Shown: piece after piece, positions 55,257 through 62,228 of the stretch
Position numbering within the stretch: the stretch's first letter is position 1
Layout of the letters: each line of letters begins with the position of its first letter
NCBI RefSeq assembly: GCF_010731775.1
Contig: NZ_AP022590.1
Location: forward strand, 1,302,001-1,366,000
DNA from: Mycobacterium mantenii
GTDB taxonomy: Bacteria > Actinomycetota > Actinomycetes > Mycobacteriales > Mycobacteriaceae
Reading direction: 5' to 3'
DNA length: 64,000 bases
Notes under the pieces: model-generated
Databases searched by the model: none
Told to the model about the DNA's origin: nothing
The model's input: the letters and a program-made list of their open reading frames with translations, nothing else
Program-made: the position numbers and the translations under genes

Positions 55257-56267
55257 TCACATGGTCAAAACGGTGCGGTAATGCGCCCGTCCCTCTTCCA
55301 GCGCCGCATAGCCCTCCGCGGCTTGCGACAGCGGCATCTCCTCGATCCACGCCCGCACACCGGACAAGACCGCGAAATGCATTGCGTCCTCGACATCCTT
55401 CGCAGTCCCGGAGGGATGGCCGACGATGCTGATGCCCGGCGTTATCAGCTGTAACGGGCTGATCGGCAACGGCTCGGGTGTGACCCCGATGGTGACCAAT
55501 TCACCTTGGGGGAGGATGCCGCCGACCGTGGCAGCCATGGCCTTCGAATTGCCCGCGGTGGCCAGGACGACCGCCGCACCACCCAAGGCCTGCAACGCTT
55601 CTGCCGGGTCGTTGGCTGTGGAGTCGATGTAATGGTGGGCGCCCAATTTTTGGGCATCGTCGGCTTTGCCGGTACCGCGGTTGATGGCGATGGTCTCAAA
55701 GCCCATTGCCCGTGCGAACTGCACCCCGAGGTGGCCGAGGCCGCCGACACCGAGGATCGCCACCCGATCGCCGGGCACCGCTTTGGTGTGCCGCAAGGCG
55801 TTGTAGGTGGTCACGCCCGCGCAGCCCATCGGAGCAGCCTCGGCGTCGGAAAGCTCGGCCGGTATGCGAGCCAGCGCGCTGACCGGCACGGTCACCGACT
55901 CCGCGTATCCGCCGGGATACTGCCAACTGGGCACCTTGCCGTTCTCGCAGTGAATGAACAGGCCCTTGCGGCATTGGTCGCAGCGGTAGCAGCATCCGCC
56001 GAACCATCCGACCGCTACGCGATCACCGATGGCGAAATCCTGTACGTCCCCGATTTCGGCGATCGTGCCGGCGATTTCGTGCCCCGGGGTCAGTGGCCAC
56101 GACATGCCGGGGAATCCGCCGGTGACGAAGTGCGCGTCAGTGCCGCAGATGCCGCACGCGGCGACCGTCAGTCGTACCTCATCGCGACCCGGTGGGGTGG
56201 TTTCGGTGTCGACCAGCTCCAAAGCTGCACCTGCGGACGGGACATGGACGGCTCGATGAGTGGGCAT
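55257..56267 (-). CDS. Zinc-dependent alcohol dehydrogenase
   Basis: A 336-residue medium-chain dehydrogenase. Catalytic zinc ligands are in AACGICGTDAH (Cys) and LTPGHEIAG (His), structural zinc in CCYRCDQCRKGLFIHC, and the cofactor turn is GVGGLGHLG near residues 171-179. This subgroup includes primary alcohol dehydrogenases of the AdhP/CAD type. It starts 12 nt after the CYP125-like stop, so an operon is near certain, and it could oxidise the alcohol made by that P450. Confidence 0.92.
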   Translation of the reverse strand: MPTHRAVHVPSAGAALELVDTETTPPGRDEVRLTVAACGICGTDAHFVTGGFPGMSWPLTPGHEIAGTIAEIGDVQDFAIGDRVAVGWFGGCCYRCDQCRKGLFIHCENGKVPSWQYPGGYAESVTVPVSALARIPAELSDAEAAPMGCAGVTTYNALRHTKAVPGDRVAILGVGGLGHLGVQFARAMGFETIAINRGTGKADDAQKLGAHHYIDSTANDPAEALQALGGAAVVLATAGNSKAMAATVGGILPQGELVTIGVTPEPLPISPLQLITPGISIVGHPSGTAKDVEDAMHFAVLSGVRAWIEEMPLSQAAEGYAALEEGRAHYRTVLTM

Positions 56268-56279
56268 GTCCCTAGCTTG

Positions 56280-57578
56280 TCACCCCTGTGCCTGATGCGC
56301 GACAGGACATTCCTGGGCACCGTCGGTGTGGTAGTCGACCTGCCAGTGCTTGATCCCGTTGAGCCAGCCCGACCGGAGCCGTTCGGGCTTGCTGACCGAT
56401 TCCAGACCGGGCATGGCGTCGGCGATCGCATTGAACATCAGGTCGATGGTCATCCGCGCCAGGTTGGCTCCGATGCAATAGTGTGCGCCGGTGCCACCAA
56501 ACCCCACGTGGGGGTTGGGATCACGCAGAATGTTGAAGGTAAACGGATCGTCGAACACGTCCTCGTCGAAATTGGCTGAGCGGTAGACCATTACGACGCG
56601 TTGGCCCTTTTTGATTTGAACGCCGGACAGTTCGTAGTCCACCAGGGCGGTCCGCTGGAACGAGGTGACCGGGGTGGCCCACCGGACGATCTCGTCGGCC
56701 GTGGTGACGGGACGCTCCCGCTTGTACAGCTCCCACTGATCGGGGAACTCGGTGAAGGCCATCATGCCCTGCGTGATGGAGTTGCGGGTTGTCTCGTTGC
56801 CGGCCACGGCCAGCAGGATGACAAAGAATCCGAATTCGTCGTCGGAGAGCTTGTGCCCGTCGACGTCGGCCTCGATCAACTTGGTGACGATGTCTTCCCC
56901 GGGATTCTGCGCCCGGTCGCCGGCCATCTGCATGGCGTAGGTGATTAGTTCGACCGAGGCGCCCATCGCGTCGTTGCGCGCGAATTCGGGATCCTGGTCG
57001 CCCACCATTTCGTTCGACCAGTGGAAGAGCTTCATCCGGTCTTCCTGAGGCACACCCAGCAATCCGGCGATGGCCTGTAGCGGGAGTTCGCACGACACCT
57101 GCTGGACGAAGTCGCCGGAGCCCTCGGCCGCCGCGGCCGCGACGATCTGTCGGGCGCGCTCGTTCAGGTCGTCACGCAACCGCTCGACGGCGCGGGGGGT
57201 GAAACCGCGGGAAATGATCTTGCGCAGATGGGTGTGCTGCGGGGCGTCCATGTTTAGCAGCACGAACTTGCCCGTCTCGCGCTGCTCGGCCACCGTGCCC
57301 TCTTTGTAGCGGGGCAGGGCGGTGTTCTGCAGGCTGGAGAACACATCACTGCGCCGCGAAATCTCTTTGACGTCCTTGTGCTTGGACACCACCCAGAAAC
57401 CACCGTCGTCGAATCCGCCCACCCCGTTCGGCTGTTCGTTCCACCAGATCGGCGCGGTCCGGCGCAGCTCGGCCAGCTCTTCCACCGGGAGTCGCTCGGC
57501 GTGGATGTCCGGATCGGTGAAGTCGAATCCGGGAGGCAGATTGGGGACCGACTTCACGGTTGGCTCGACGGTTGGCAT
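56280..57578 (-). CDS. CYP125-family cytochrome P450
   Basis: A 432-residue P450 very like M. tuberculosis CYP125A1, the steroid C26 hydroxylase, with the same blocks PNLPPGFDFTDP, AVAGNETTRNSITQGMMAF (I-helix), ADEIVRWATPVTSFQRTAL (ExxR region) and FGGTGAHYCIGANLARM (heme Cys). It is not at the cyp125 locus of the cholesterol cluster, so it is a paralogue. GAGGAG precedes the ATG. A KstR-type palindrome lies about 105 nt upstream, supporting a role in sterol or related side-chain oxidation. Confidence 0.9.
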   Translation of the reverse strand: MPTVEPTVKSVPNLPPGFDFTDPDIHAERLPVEELAELRRTAPIWWNEQPNGVGGFDDGGFWVVSKHKDVKEISRRSDVFSSLQNTALPRYKEGTVAEQRETGKFVLLNMDAPQHTHLRKIISRGFTPRAVERLRDDLNERARQIVAAAAAEGSGDFVQQVSCELPLQAIAGLLGVPQEDRMKLFHWSNEMVGDQDPEFARNDAMGASVELITYAMQMAGDRAQNPGEDIVTKLIEADVDGHKLSDDEFGFFVILLAVAGNETTRNSITQGMMAFTEFPDQWELYKRERPVTTADEIVRWATPVTSFQRTALVDYELSGVQIKKGQRVVMVYRSANFDEDVFDDPFTFNILRDPNPHVGFGGTGAHYCIGANLARMTIDLMFNAIADAMPGLESVSKPERLRSGWLNGIKHWQVDYHTDGAQECPVAHQAQG

Positions 57579-57680
57579 GGCCCGCTCCTCGATGACGAAG
57601 TGGTCTAGTCGTCCTTGTGCAAGGAAACCACTGCTGCACCATGGTTGGGAAGCATTGACGCAAGATCACCGGATGCGAAT

Positions 57681-57694
57681 TGGAACGTGTTCCT
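57681..57694 (-). promoter_or_regulatory. KstR-type operator upstream of the CYP125-like gene
   Basis: TGGAACGTGTTCCT contains the KstR core AAC-N2-GTT with symmetric flanks GGAAC/GTTCC. The consensus TNNAACNNGTTNNA is met except the last base (T for A). It lies in the divergent gap between the P450 operon and the Rv1891-like gene. Confidence 0.6.
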
Positions 57695-57781
57695 CACCGG
57701 GGGTTTTTCACCGCGCGGCGGGTCTGCGCCGGCGATCGTGGTCGCCCGGCGGAACAGTCTTGTGGCTGACGGTCCGACCGA

Positions 57782-57787
57782 TATGCT
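57782..57787 (+). promoter_or_regulatory. -10 hexamer of the Rv1891-like gene
   Basis: TATGCT at 57782-57787, followed by a leader of about 33 nt with AAAGGCGGGG before the ATG at 57826. Confidence 0.45.
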
Positions 57788-57825
57788 TTGGTGCAGGTCA
57801 CCGGCGACGAAAGGCGGGGTAGAAC

Positions 57826-58224
57826 ATGATTCGGGAACTGCTCAGCGCCGCTTCGATAGCGGGCATCACGATCGGCTTGGCGCCGTGCGCGTCGGCGGGC
57901 TACGACGGCGACGTACCGGGGATGAACTATCAGGCTTCGCTGGGCGCGCCGTGCGACAACTACGAAAGCTTCATCTTCGGACGGGGGCCAAGCGGCCAGG
58001 CCGAGGCCTGTCATTTCCCGCCGCCCAACCAGTTCCCGGCGGCGACCACCGGCTACTGGGTGATGTCGTATCCGCTGTATGGGGTCCAGCAGGCCGGCGC
58101 GAAATGCCCCGGCCCGCAGTCCGCGGCACAGTCGGATCGCGGACTGCCGATGCTCTGCCTGGGAGCTCAAGGCTGGCAAGAAGGATGGTTCACCGGCGCA
58201 GGGTTCTTCCCGCCCTCGGGGTAA
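57826..58224 (+). CDS. Secreted protein of unknown function (Rv1891 homologue)
   Basis: A 132-residue exported protein. Signal peptide 1-24 (IRELLSAASIAGITIGLAPC, cleaved after SA). The mature part has four cysteines (in APCDNYE, EACHFPP, AKCPGPQ, MLCLGAQ) that could form two disulphides, and is rich in Gly, Pro and Tyr. No domain is recognised. The next gene starts 5 nt downstream, as Rv1891-Rv1892. Confidence 0.82.
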   Translation: MIRELLSAASIAGITIGLAPCASAGYDGDVPGMNYQASLGAPCDNYESFIFGRGPSGQAEACHFPPPNQFPAATTGYWVMSYPLYGVQQAGAKCPGPQSAAQSDRGLPMLCLGAQGWQEGWFTGAGFFPPSG

Positions 58225-58229
58225 CGGTG

Positions 58230-58520
58230 ATGCGCGAACACCGGCAGGTCCAGAATCCGATTCCACGATGGCTGCGCTTCGTGCTGGCCTCCGATCGCGC
58301 CGGGTCGGCCTGGTATATCGGGACCGGATTTTTCTTCGCGCCGGTGCTCGCCGTGCTCTCGCCTTGGCCCGCGGTCACCGCCGTGCTGTGGGGCGCCATC
58401 GCCCTGGCCGGGTTGTGGCTGGGACTGCTGGGCATCGCCATGGCCATCGGGCTGGCACGAATAATGCGCTCCGGGGCCGAGATTCCCGAAGACTACTGGC
58501 GCTCCCTGGTCAACTACTGA
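58230..58520 (+). CDS. Small membrane protein (Rv1892 homologue)
   Basis: A 96-residue protein with two membrane helices (YIGTGFFFAPVLAVL and a long TAVLWGAIALAGLWLGLLG segment) and a charged start and end. Function unknown. The ATG at 58230 follows the upstream stop by 5 nt; a GTG one codon earlier (58227) is equally possible. It is probably co-expressed with the secreted protein before it. Confidence 0.78.
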   Translation: MREHRQVQNPIPRWLRFVLASDRAGSAWYIGTGFFFAPVLAVLSPWPAVTAVLWGAIALAGLWLGLLGIAMAIGLARIMRSGAEIPEDYWRSLVNY

Positions 58521-58577
58521 CCCTCTAGAGTCATATCCAAGTTCTTTTTCAGGTCCCGCAAACGTTAGGAGACTCCG

Positions 58578-58799
58578 GTGGCGGTCAACCCCAAAGACGC
58601 CGTGGACGCAGTCAAGGACATCGCGAGCAACGCCGTCGAAAAGGCTTCGGACATCGTCGAACACGCCAGCGACATCATCCGCGGCGACCTCAAGGGCGGG
58701 GTCAGCGGCATCGTCGAGAATTCGATCGACATCGGCACCTACGCGGTGGACCGGACGAAGGAAGTGTTCACCGGCCGCGACGAAGTCGACGACGTCTAG
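58578..58799 (+). CDS. Small amphipathic protein (Rv1893 homologue)
   Basis: A 73-residue protein made mostly of amphipathic helix (DAVDAVKDIASNAVEKASDI and VEHASDIIRGDLK), with alternating Val/Ile/Ala and charged residues like a Rv0909-type antitoxin-like or stress protein. Function is not known. GTG start with AGGAG upstream. No partner toxin gene is adjacent. Confidence 0.75.
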   Translation: MAVNPKDAVDAVKDIASNAVEKASDIVEHASDIIRGDLKGGVSGIVENSIDIGTYAVDRTKEVFTGRDEVDDV

Positions 58800-58806
58800 G
58801 CGCGAC

Positions 58807-58827
58807 GCCTCCGCGTCAGGCGGAGGC
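58807..58827. terminator. Bidirectional hairpin between convergent genes
   Basis: GCCTCCGC and GCGGAGGC pair perfectly around GTCAG. The stem sits 7 nt after the Rv1893-like stop and overlaps the stop of the opposing gene. Confidence 0.65.
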
Positions 58828-59946
58828 AGCCTCGTTGAGCTCGTCCAGCCGATTGGTGGCTTCCAGGTACTCCTGCACCCAGCGCTCGATGACCGTTGAC
58901 GTCTTCTCTACCTTGGTGAACTGTCCGACCACCTGACCGACCGGGTTGAACGCCACGTCGACGGATTCGTTCGGGTACCTGTTGGTGGCCCGCACGGCCA
59001 TCCCGGACACCATGTACTGCAACGGCATTCCGAGCGGCTTCGGGTTGTCGGGCGCCTCCCATGCCTCGGTCCAGTCGTTGCGCAGCATCCGGGCGGGCTT
59101 GCCGGTGAACGAGCGGCTGCGGACGGTGTCGCGGCTGCCGGCCTTGACGTAGGCCTCTTGCTGGACCGGGGTGTTCGAGGACTCCTCGACCATCAACCAC
59201 TGCGATCCGGTCCACGCGCCCTGCGCGCCGAGCGCCAGCGCGGCCGCGATCTGCTCACCACTGCCGATGCCACCGGCGGCGAGCACCGGAACCGGGGCGA
59301 CCTCCTTGACGACCTGCGGCCACAGCACGATCGAGCCCACCTCGCCGCAGTGCCCGCCGGCTTCACCACCCTGGGCGATGATGATGTCCACGCCCGCGTC
59401 GGCGTGCTTGCGAGCCTGCGAAGGCGAGCCACACAGCGCCGCCACTTTGAGCCCGGCCTCGTGGATGTGCTTGATCATCTCGGCCGGCGGGGTGCCCAGC
59501 GCGTTCGCGATCATCTTCACCTTCGGGTGCTTGAGCGCCACCTCGACCTGCGGCGTGGCCGTCGCCTCGGTCCAACCGAGGAGCTGCAGGGTGTCGCCGT
59601 CGCTGTCCTCGACCGGCACACCGTGGTCGGCGAGGATCTTCTTGCCGAAGTCGAGGTGCTCCTGCGGCACCATTTTGCGCAGCGTCTCGGCCAGCTCCTC
59701 CGCCGACAGGTGGGAGTCCATGCCCTCGTACTTGTTCGGGATGACGATGTCGACGCCGTAGGAGTGGTCGCCGATGTTCTCGTCAATCCACTTCAGTTCG
59801 ATCTCCAGCTGCTCGGGCGTGAAGCCGACCGCCCCGAGCACGCCGAACCCCCCGGCCTTGCTGACCGCCACGACCACGTCGCGGCAGTGGGTAAAGGCGA
59901 AAATCGGGAACTCGATTCCGAGTTCGTCGCAGATAGGGGTGTGCAT
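58816..59946 (-). CDS. Nitronate monooxygenase-family FMN enzyme (Rv1894c homologue)
   Basis: A 376-residue TIM-barrel FMN protein of the 2-nitropropane dioxygenase/NAD(P)H-dependent flavin oxidoreductase class. Blocks: GGFGVLGAVGFTPEQLE near residues 32-48, VKMIANALGTP near 143, AGGHCGEVGS near 195 and VLAAGGIGSGEQIAAAL near 220 for FMN phosphate. Substrate is unknown; members include enzymes in lipid or sterol pathways. A KstR-type site precedes the gene. Confidence 0.9.
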   Translation of the reverse strand: MHTPICDELGIEFPIFAFTHCRDVVVAVSKAGGFGVLGAVGFTPEQLEIELKWIDENIGDHSYGVDIVIPNKYEGMDSHLSAEELAETLRKMVPQEHLDFGKKILADHGVPVEDSDGDTLQLLGWTEATATPQVEVALKHPKVKMIANALGTPPAEMIKHIHEAGLKVAALCGSPSQARKHADAGVDIIIAQGGEAGGHCGEVGSIVLWPQVVKEVAPVPVLAAGGIGSGEQIAAALALGAQGAWTGSQWLMVEESSNTPVQQEAYVKAGSRDTVRSRSFTGKPARMLRNDWTEAWEAPDNPKPLGMPLQYMVSGMAVRATNRYPNESVDVAFNPVGQVVGQFTKVEKTSTVIERWVQEYLEATNRLDELNEAASA

Positions 59947-59971
59947 TACAACTCCTGGGAGCTCGCCGAAT

Positions 59972-59985
59972 TGGAACGTGTTCTA
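59972..59985 (-). promoter_or_regulatory. KstR-type operator upstream of the Rv1894c-like gene
   Basis: TGGAACGTGTTCTA fits the KstR consensus TNNAACNNGTTNNA exactly and lies 26 nt upstream of the start codon. Confidence 0.7.
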
Positions 59986-60058
59986 GTTTAGTACGTAGCT
60001 CACTGACGTGGCTACCGGGCCCTCACCTGCGCCTTAGGACTACGGCCCGTCGTGCACG

Positions 60059-60523
60059 TCAGATCGCGGTGCTGTTCGCCACCCACAGGATGAGAAACGC
60101 GAGTATGCAGGCGGCGCACAGCAAATGGTCGCGGCAGATCGATCGCGCCAGGCGCGTCTGCTCGGATGGGCTGTCCGTGCGGCGCCCGAGTTGGATCGCA
60201 TCTGGGACGGTGTGTGTCAACGCCAGCATGGTCGGGACGCCGGCGATCGGGGCCGAGGTCACCAGCAGCCAGCCGGGGTCGTGTCCGCGCGCGGCCTGCA
60301 GCACAAGCGTTCCCAGCAACGTGAGCATGACGAGCGCGATCAGGCGGTTCATCGGCCGCGATGTGGTGGTGGCGCGGTGGTAGTAGGCCGCGATGGACGC
60401 GAGCACGGCCTCGGGCAGTTCGGTCGTGGCCTTTCGGTGGCGAAAGACTTGGATGTCGAAGATCAAGTCCATCCACAAGACGGCGAACAAGAACCCACCG
60501 CAGGCCGTGAGCAACGAGACCAT
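60059..60523 (-). CDS. Hypothetical four-helix membrane protein
   Basis: A 154-residue protein with about four membrane helices (LLTACGGFLFAVLWMDLIFD, LIALVMLTLLGTLVLQ, WLLVTSAPIAGVPTMLALTH, LCAACILAFLILWVANS). A Asp/His-containing first helix and a short cytosolic Arg-rich loop are visible. No family is recognised. The ATG at 60523 is chosen because the 27 codons upstream are Arg/Trp-rich and lie in a tandem repeat. Confidence 0.6.
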   Translation of the reverse strand: MVSLLTACGGFLFAVLWMDLIFDIQVFRHRKATTELPEAVLASIAAYYHRATTTSRPMNRLIALVMLTLLGTLVLQAARGHDPGWLLVTSAPIAGVPTMLALTHTVPDAIQLGRRTDSPSEQTRLARSICRDHLLCAACILAFLILWVANSTAI

Positions 60524-60588
60524 GGCACTCACCCACCTCTGATCCGTCCCGGACGCCGTGCCGCAGCGCGCCGCCGCTTGGACCCATT

Positions 60589-60628
60589 GTTCTCGGTGAC
60601 GCAAGAGGGTTCTCGGTGACGCAAGAGG
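60589..60628. repeat. 20-bp exact tandem duplication
   Basis: GTTCTCGGTGACGCAAGAGG occurs twice head to tail. It lies between the membrane protein gene and the HNH gene, upstream of both. Origin unknown. Confidence 0.85.
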
Positions 60629-60732
60629 CGGCCTGGCGCCGGCGAGCGCCGACCCGACATGTCGGCCGAAACCACCTGTACCACTTTCGTTTCAGTGGTT
60701 TCACTGGAGCGTGCCTTGTCGGTGGCCCGCGA

Positions 60733-60754
60733 TAGCATTCGAACATGCGTTCGA
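60733..60754 (+). promoter_or_regulatory. SOS (LexA) box over the start of the HNH gene
   Basis: TCGAACATGCGTTCGA at 60739-60754 fits the mycobacterial LexA consensus TCGAAC-N4-GTTCGA with no mismatch and is fully palindromic at both halves. The ATG at 60745 lies in its centre. TAGCAT at 60733-60738 is a -10 hexamer 6 nt before the ATG, so LexA would cover the transcription start. Confidence 0.85.
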
Positions 60755-62121
60755 GCACCCGTGAAGAGGTCGATGCGGTGTTCGATGCCCTCGAAGCCGC
60801 CATGGACCGGGTCTGCGCATTGTCGTTCGACGCATTGACCACCCCCGAGCGGTTGCGGAAATTAGAACGCCTCGAAACGCTGGCGCGTCGCCTTCAAGTG
60901 CCCAGCCACCAACTGATCAATCAGGTTGGCGAGCAGTCGGATTCGACGGAGTTGGGTGGCAAGTTGTCCTGGGTGTTGGCCGATCGGCTGCATATCAGCC
61001 GGGCCGAGGCCGGCCGGCGCATCGCTGAGGCGGCCGATCTGGGGCCGCGGCGGGCGTTGAGCGGTGCGCCGTTGGCGCCGGTATTGCCGGCGACGGCGGC
61101 GGCCCAGCGTGACGGGGCGATCGGGGCCGATCATGTGGCGGTGATCCGGCGGTTTTTTCACCAGCTGCCCCCCGAGTCGGTCGACGTCGAGACCTGCGTG
61201 CACGCCGAGCAGCATCTGGCGGCCAAGGCCGGCGAGTTTGGGCCCGAGCAGTTCGCCAAGCTGGCCCGGCGCCTGATGGATTGTCTCCATCCCGATGGCA
61301 GCTACACCGACGAAGATCGCGCGCGGGTGCGCGGGCTGGTGCTGGGCACCCAGCAGGCCGACGGCATGTCGCGGCTGAGTGGATGGCTGACGCCGGAAGC
61401 CAGGGCCAGTTGGGAGGCGGTGCTGGCCAAGCTGGCCGCCCCGGGCATGTGCAACCCCGACGACGACACCCCGGCCGTGGACGGCGCCCCGTCCGAGGAG
61501 GCGGTGCGCCGCGACACCCGCAGTGCCGCCCAACGCCATCACGACGGGCTCAACGCCGCGCTGCGCGCGATGCTGGCCAGCAAACAGTTGGGGCAGCACA
61601 ACGGGCTACCGGCGTCGATCGTCGTGACCACCACGCTCGCCGACCTCGAACGCACCACCGGCACCGGGTTGACCGGCGGGGGCACCCTGCTACCGATGTC
61701 CGACGTCATCCGGCTGGCCCGCCACGCGCATCACTATCTGGCGATCTTCGACAAGGGCAAGCCGCTGGCGCTCTACCACACCAAACGCCTGGCCTCACCC
61801 GGGCAACGAATTGTCCTGTACGCCAAGGACCGCGGATGCACCGCACCGGGCTGCGACGTCGCCGGCTACTACTGCGAGGTCCACCACGTCCAAGAGTGGG
61901 CCACGACGTACCGCACCGACATCGACCAACTCACCCTGGCCTGCGGACCCCACCACCGGCTCCTCGACAAGGGCTGGACCACCCGAAAACGCGCCAACGG
62001 CGACACCGAATGGATCCCACCGCCACACCTAGACCGCGGCCAACCCCGCACCAACACCTTCCACCACCCCGAGAAGATTCTTCGCGACGAAGACGACGAG
62101 GGCGAAGACGACGAGCCATAG
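60745..62121 (+). CDS. 13E12-repeat (DUF222) HNH endonuclease family protein
   Basis: A 458-residue protein with an N-terminal helical DUF222 region (residues about 20-330) and a C-terminal HNH nuclease domain: [15 protein letters not shown] and [14 protein letters not shown] near residues 372-415, with the Cys and His residues that hold zinc and cut DNA. The very acidic tail ([11 protein letters not shown]) is typical. In M. tuberculosis these multi-copy genes are LexA-controlled and serve as phage integration targets. The start overlaps an SOS box. Confidence 0.92.
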   Translation: MRSSTREEVDAVFDALEAAMDRVCALSFDALTTPERLRKLERLETLARRLQVPSHQLINQVGEQSDSTELGGKLSWVLADRLHISRAEAGRRIAEAADLGPRRALSGAPLAPVLPATAAAQRDGAIGADHVAVIRRFFHQLPPESVDVETCVHAEQHLAAKAGEFGPEQFAKLARRLMDCLHPDGSYTDEDRARVRGLVLGTQQADGMSRLSGWLTPEARASWEAVLAKLAAPGMCNPDDDTPAVDGAPSEEAVRRDTRSAAQRHHDGLNAALRAMLASKQLGQHNGLPASIVVTTTLADLERTTGTGLTGGGTLLPMSDVIRLARHAHHYLAIFDKGKPLALYHTKRLASPGQRIVLYAKDRGCTAPGCDVAGYYCEVHHVQEWATTYRTDIDQLTLACGPHHRLLDKGWTTRKRANGDTEWIPPPHLDRGQPRTNTFHHPEKILRDEDDEGEDDEP

Positions 62122-62168
62122 CGCTGGATCCCTTGATCCCGTGCCGAGCCACCGGGTAGCGTAGTGCT

Positions 62169-62201
62169 GCCAATTACGAAACTATGCGTAGCGTAATTGG
62201 C
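62169..62201. promoter_or_regulatory. 10-bp inverted repeat upstream of the monooxygenase gene
   Basis: GCCAATTACG and CGTAATTGGC are perfect inverted arms separated by 13 nt, ending 27 nt before the ATG. The A/T-rich arms stand out in this GC-rich DNA and look like an operator, for instance for a TetR- or GntR-type repressor. Confidence 0.5.
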
Positions 62202-62228
62202 TTCCAAACCATCGAGAGGATCGGCTTG

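Noticed and set aside
58578-58799. Toxin-antitoxin locus
   Set aside because: The small helical protein recalls antitoxin-like proteins, but no toxin gene lies beside it on either strand.
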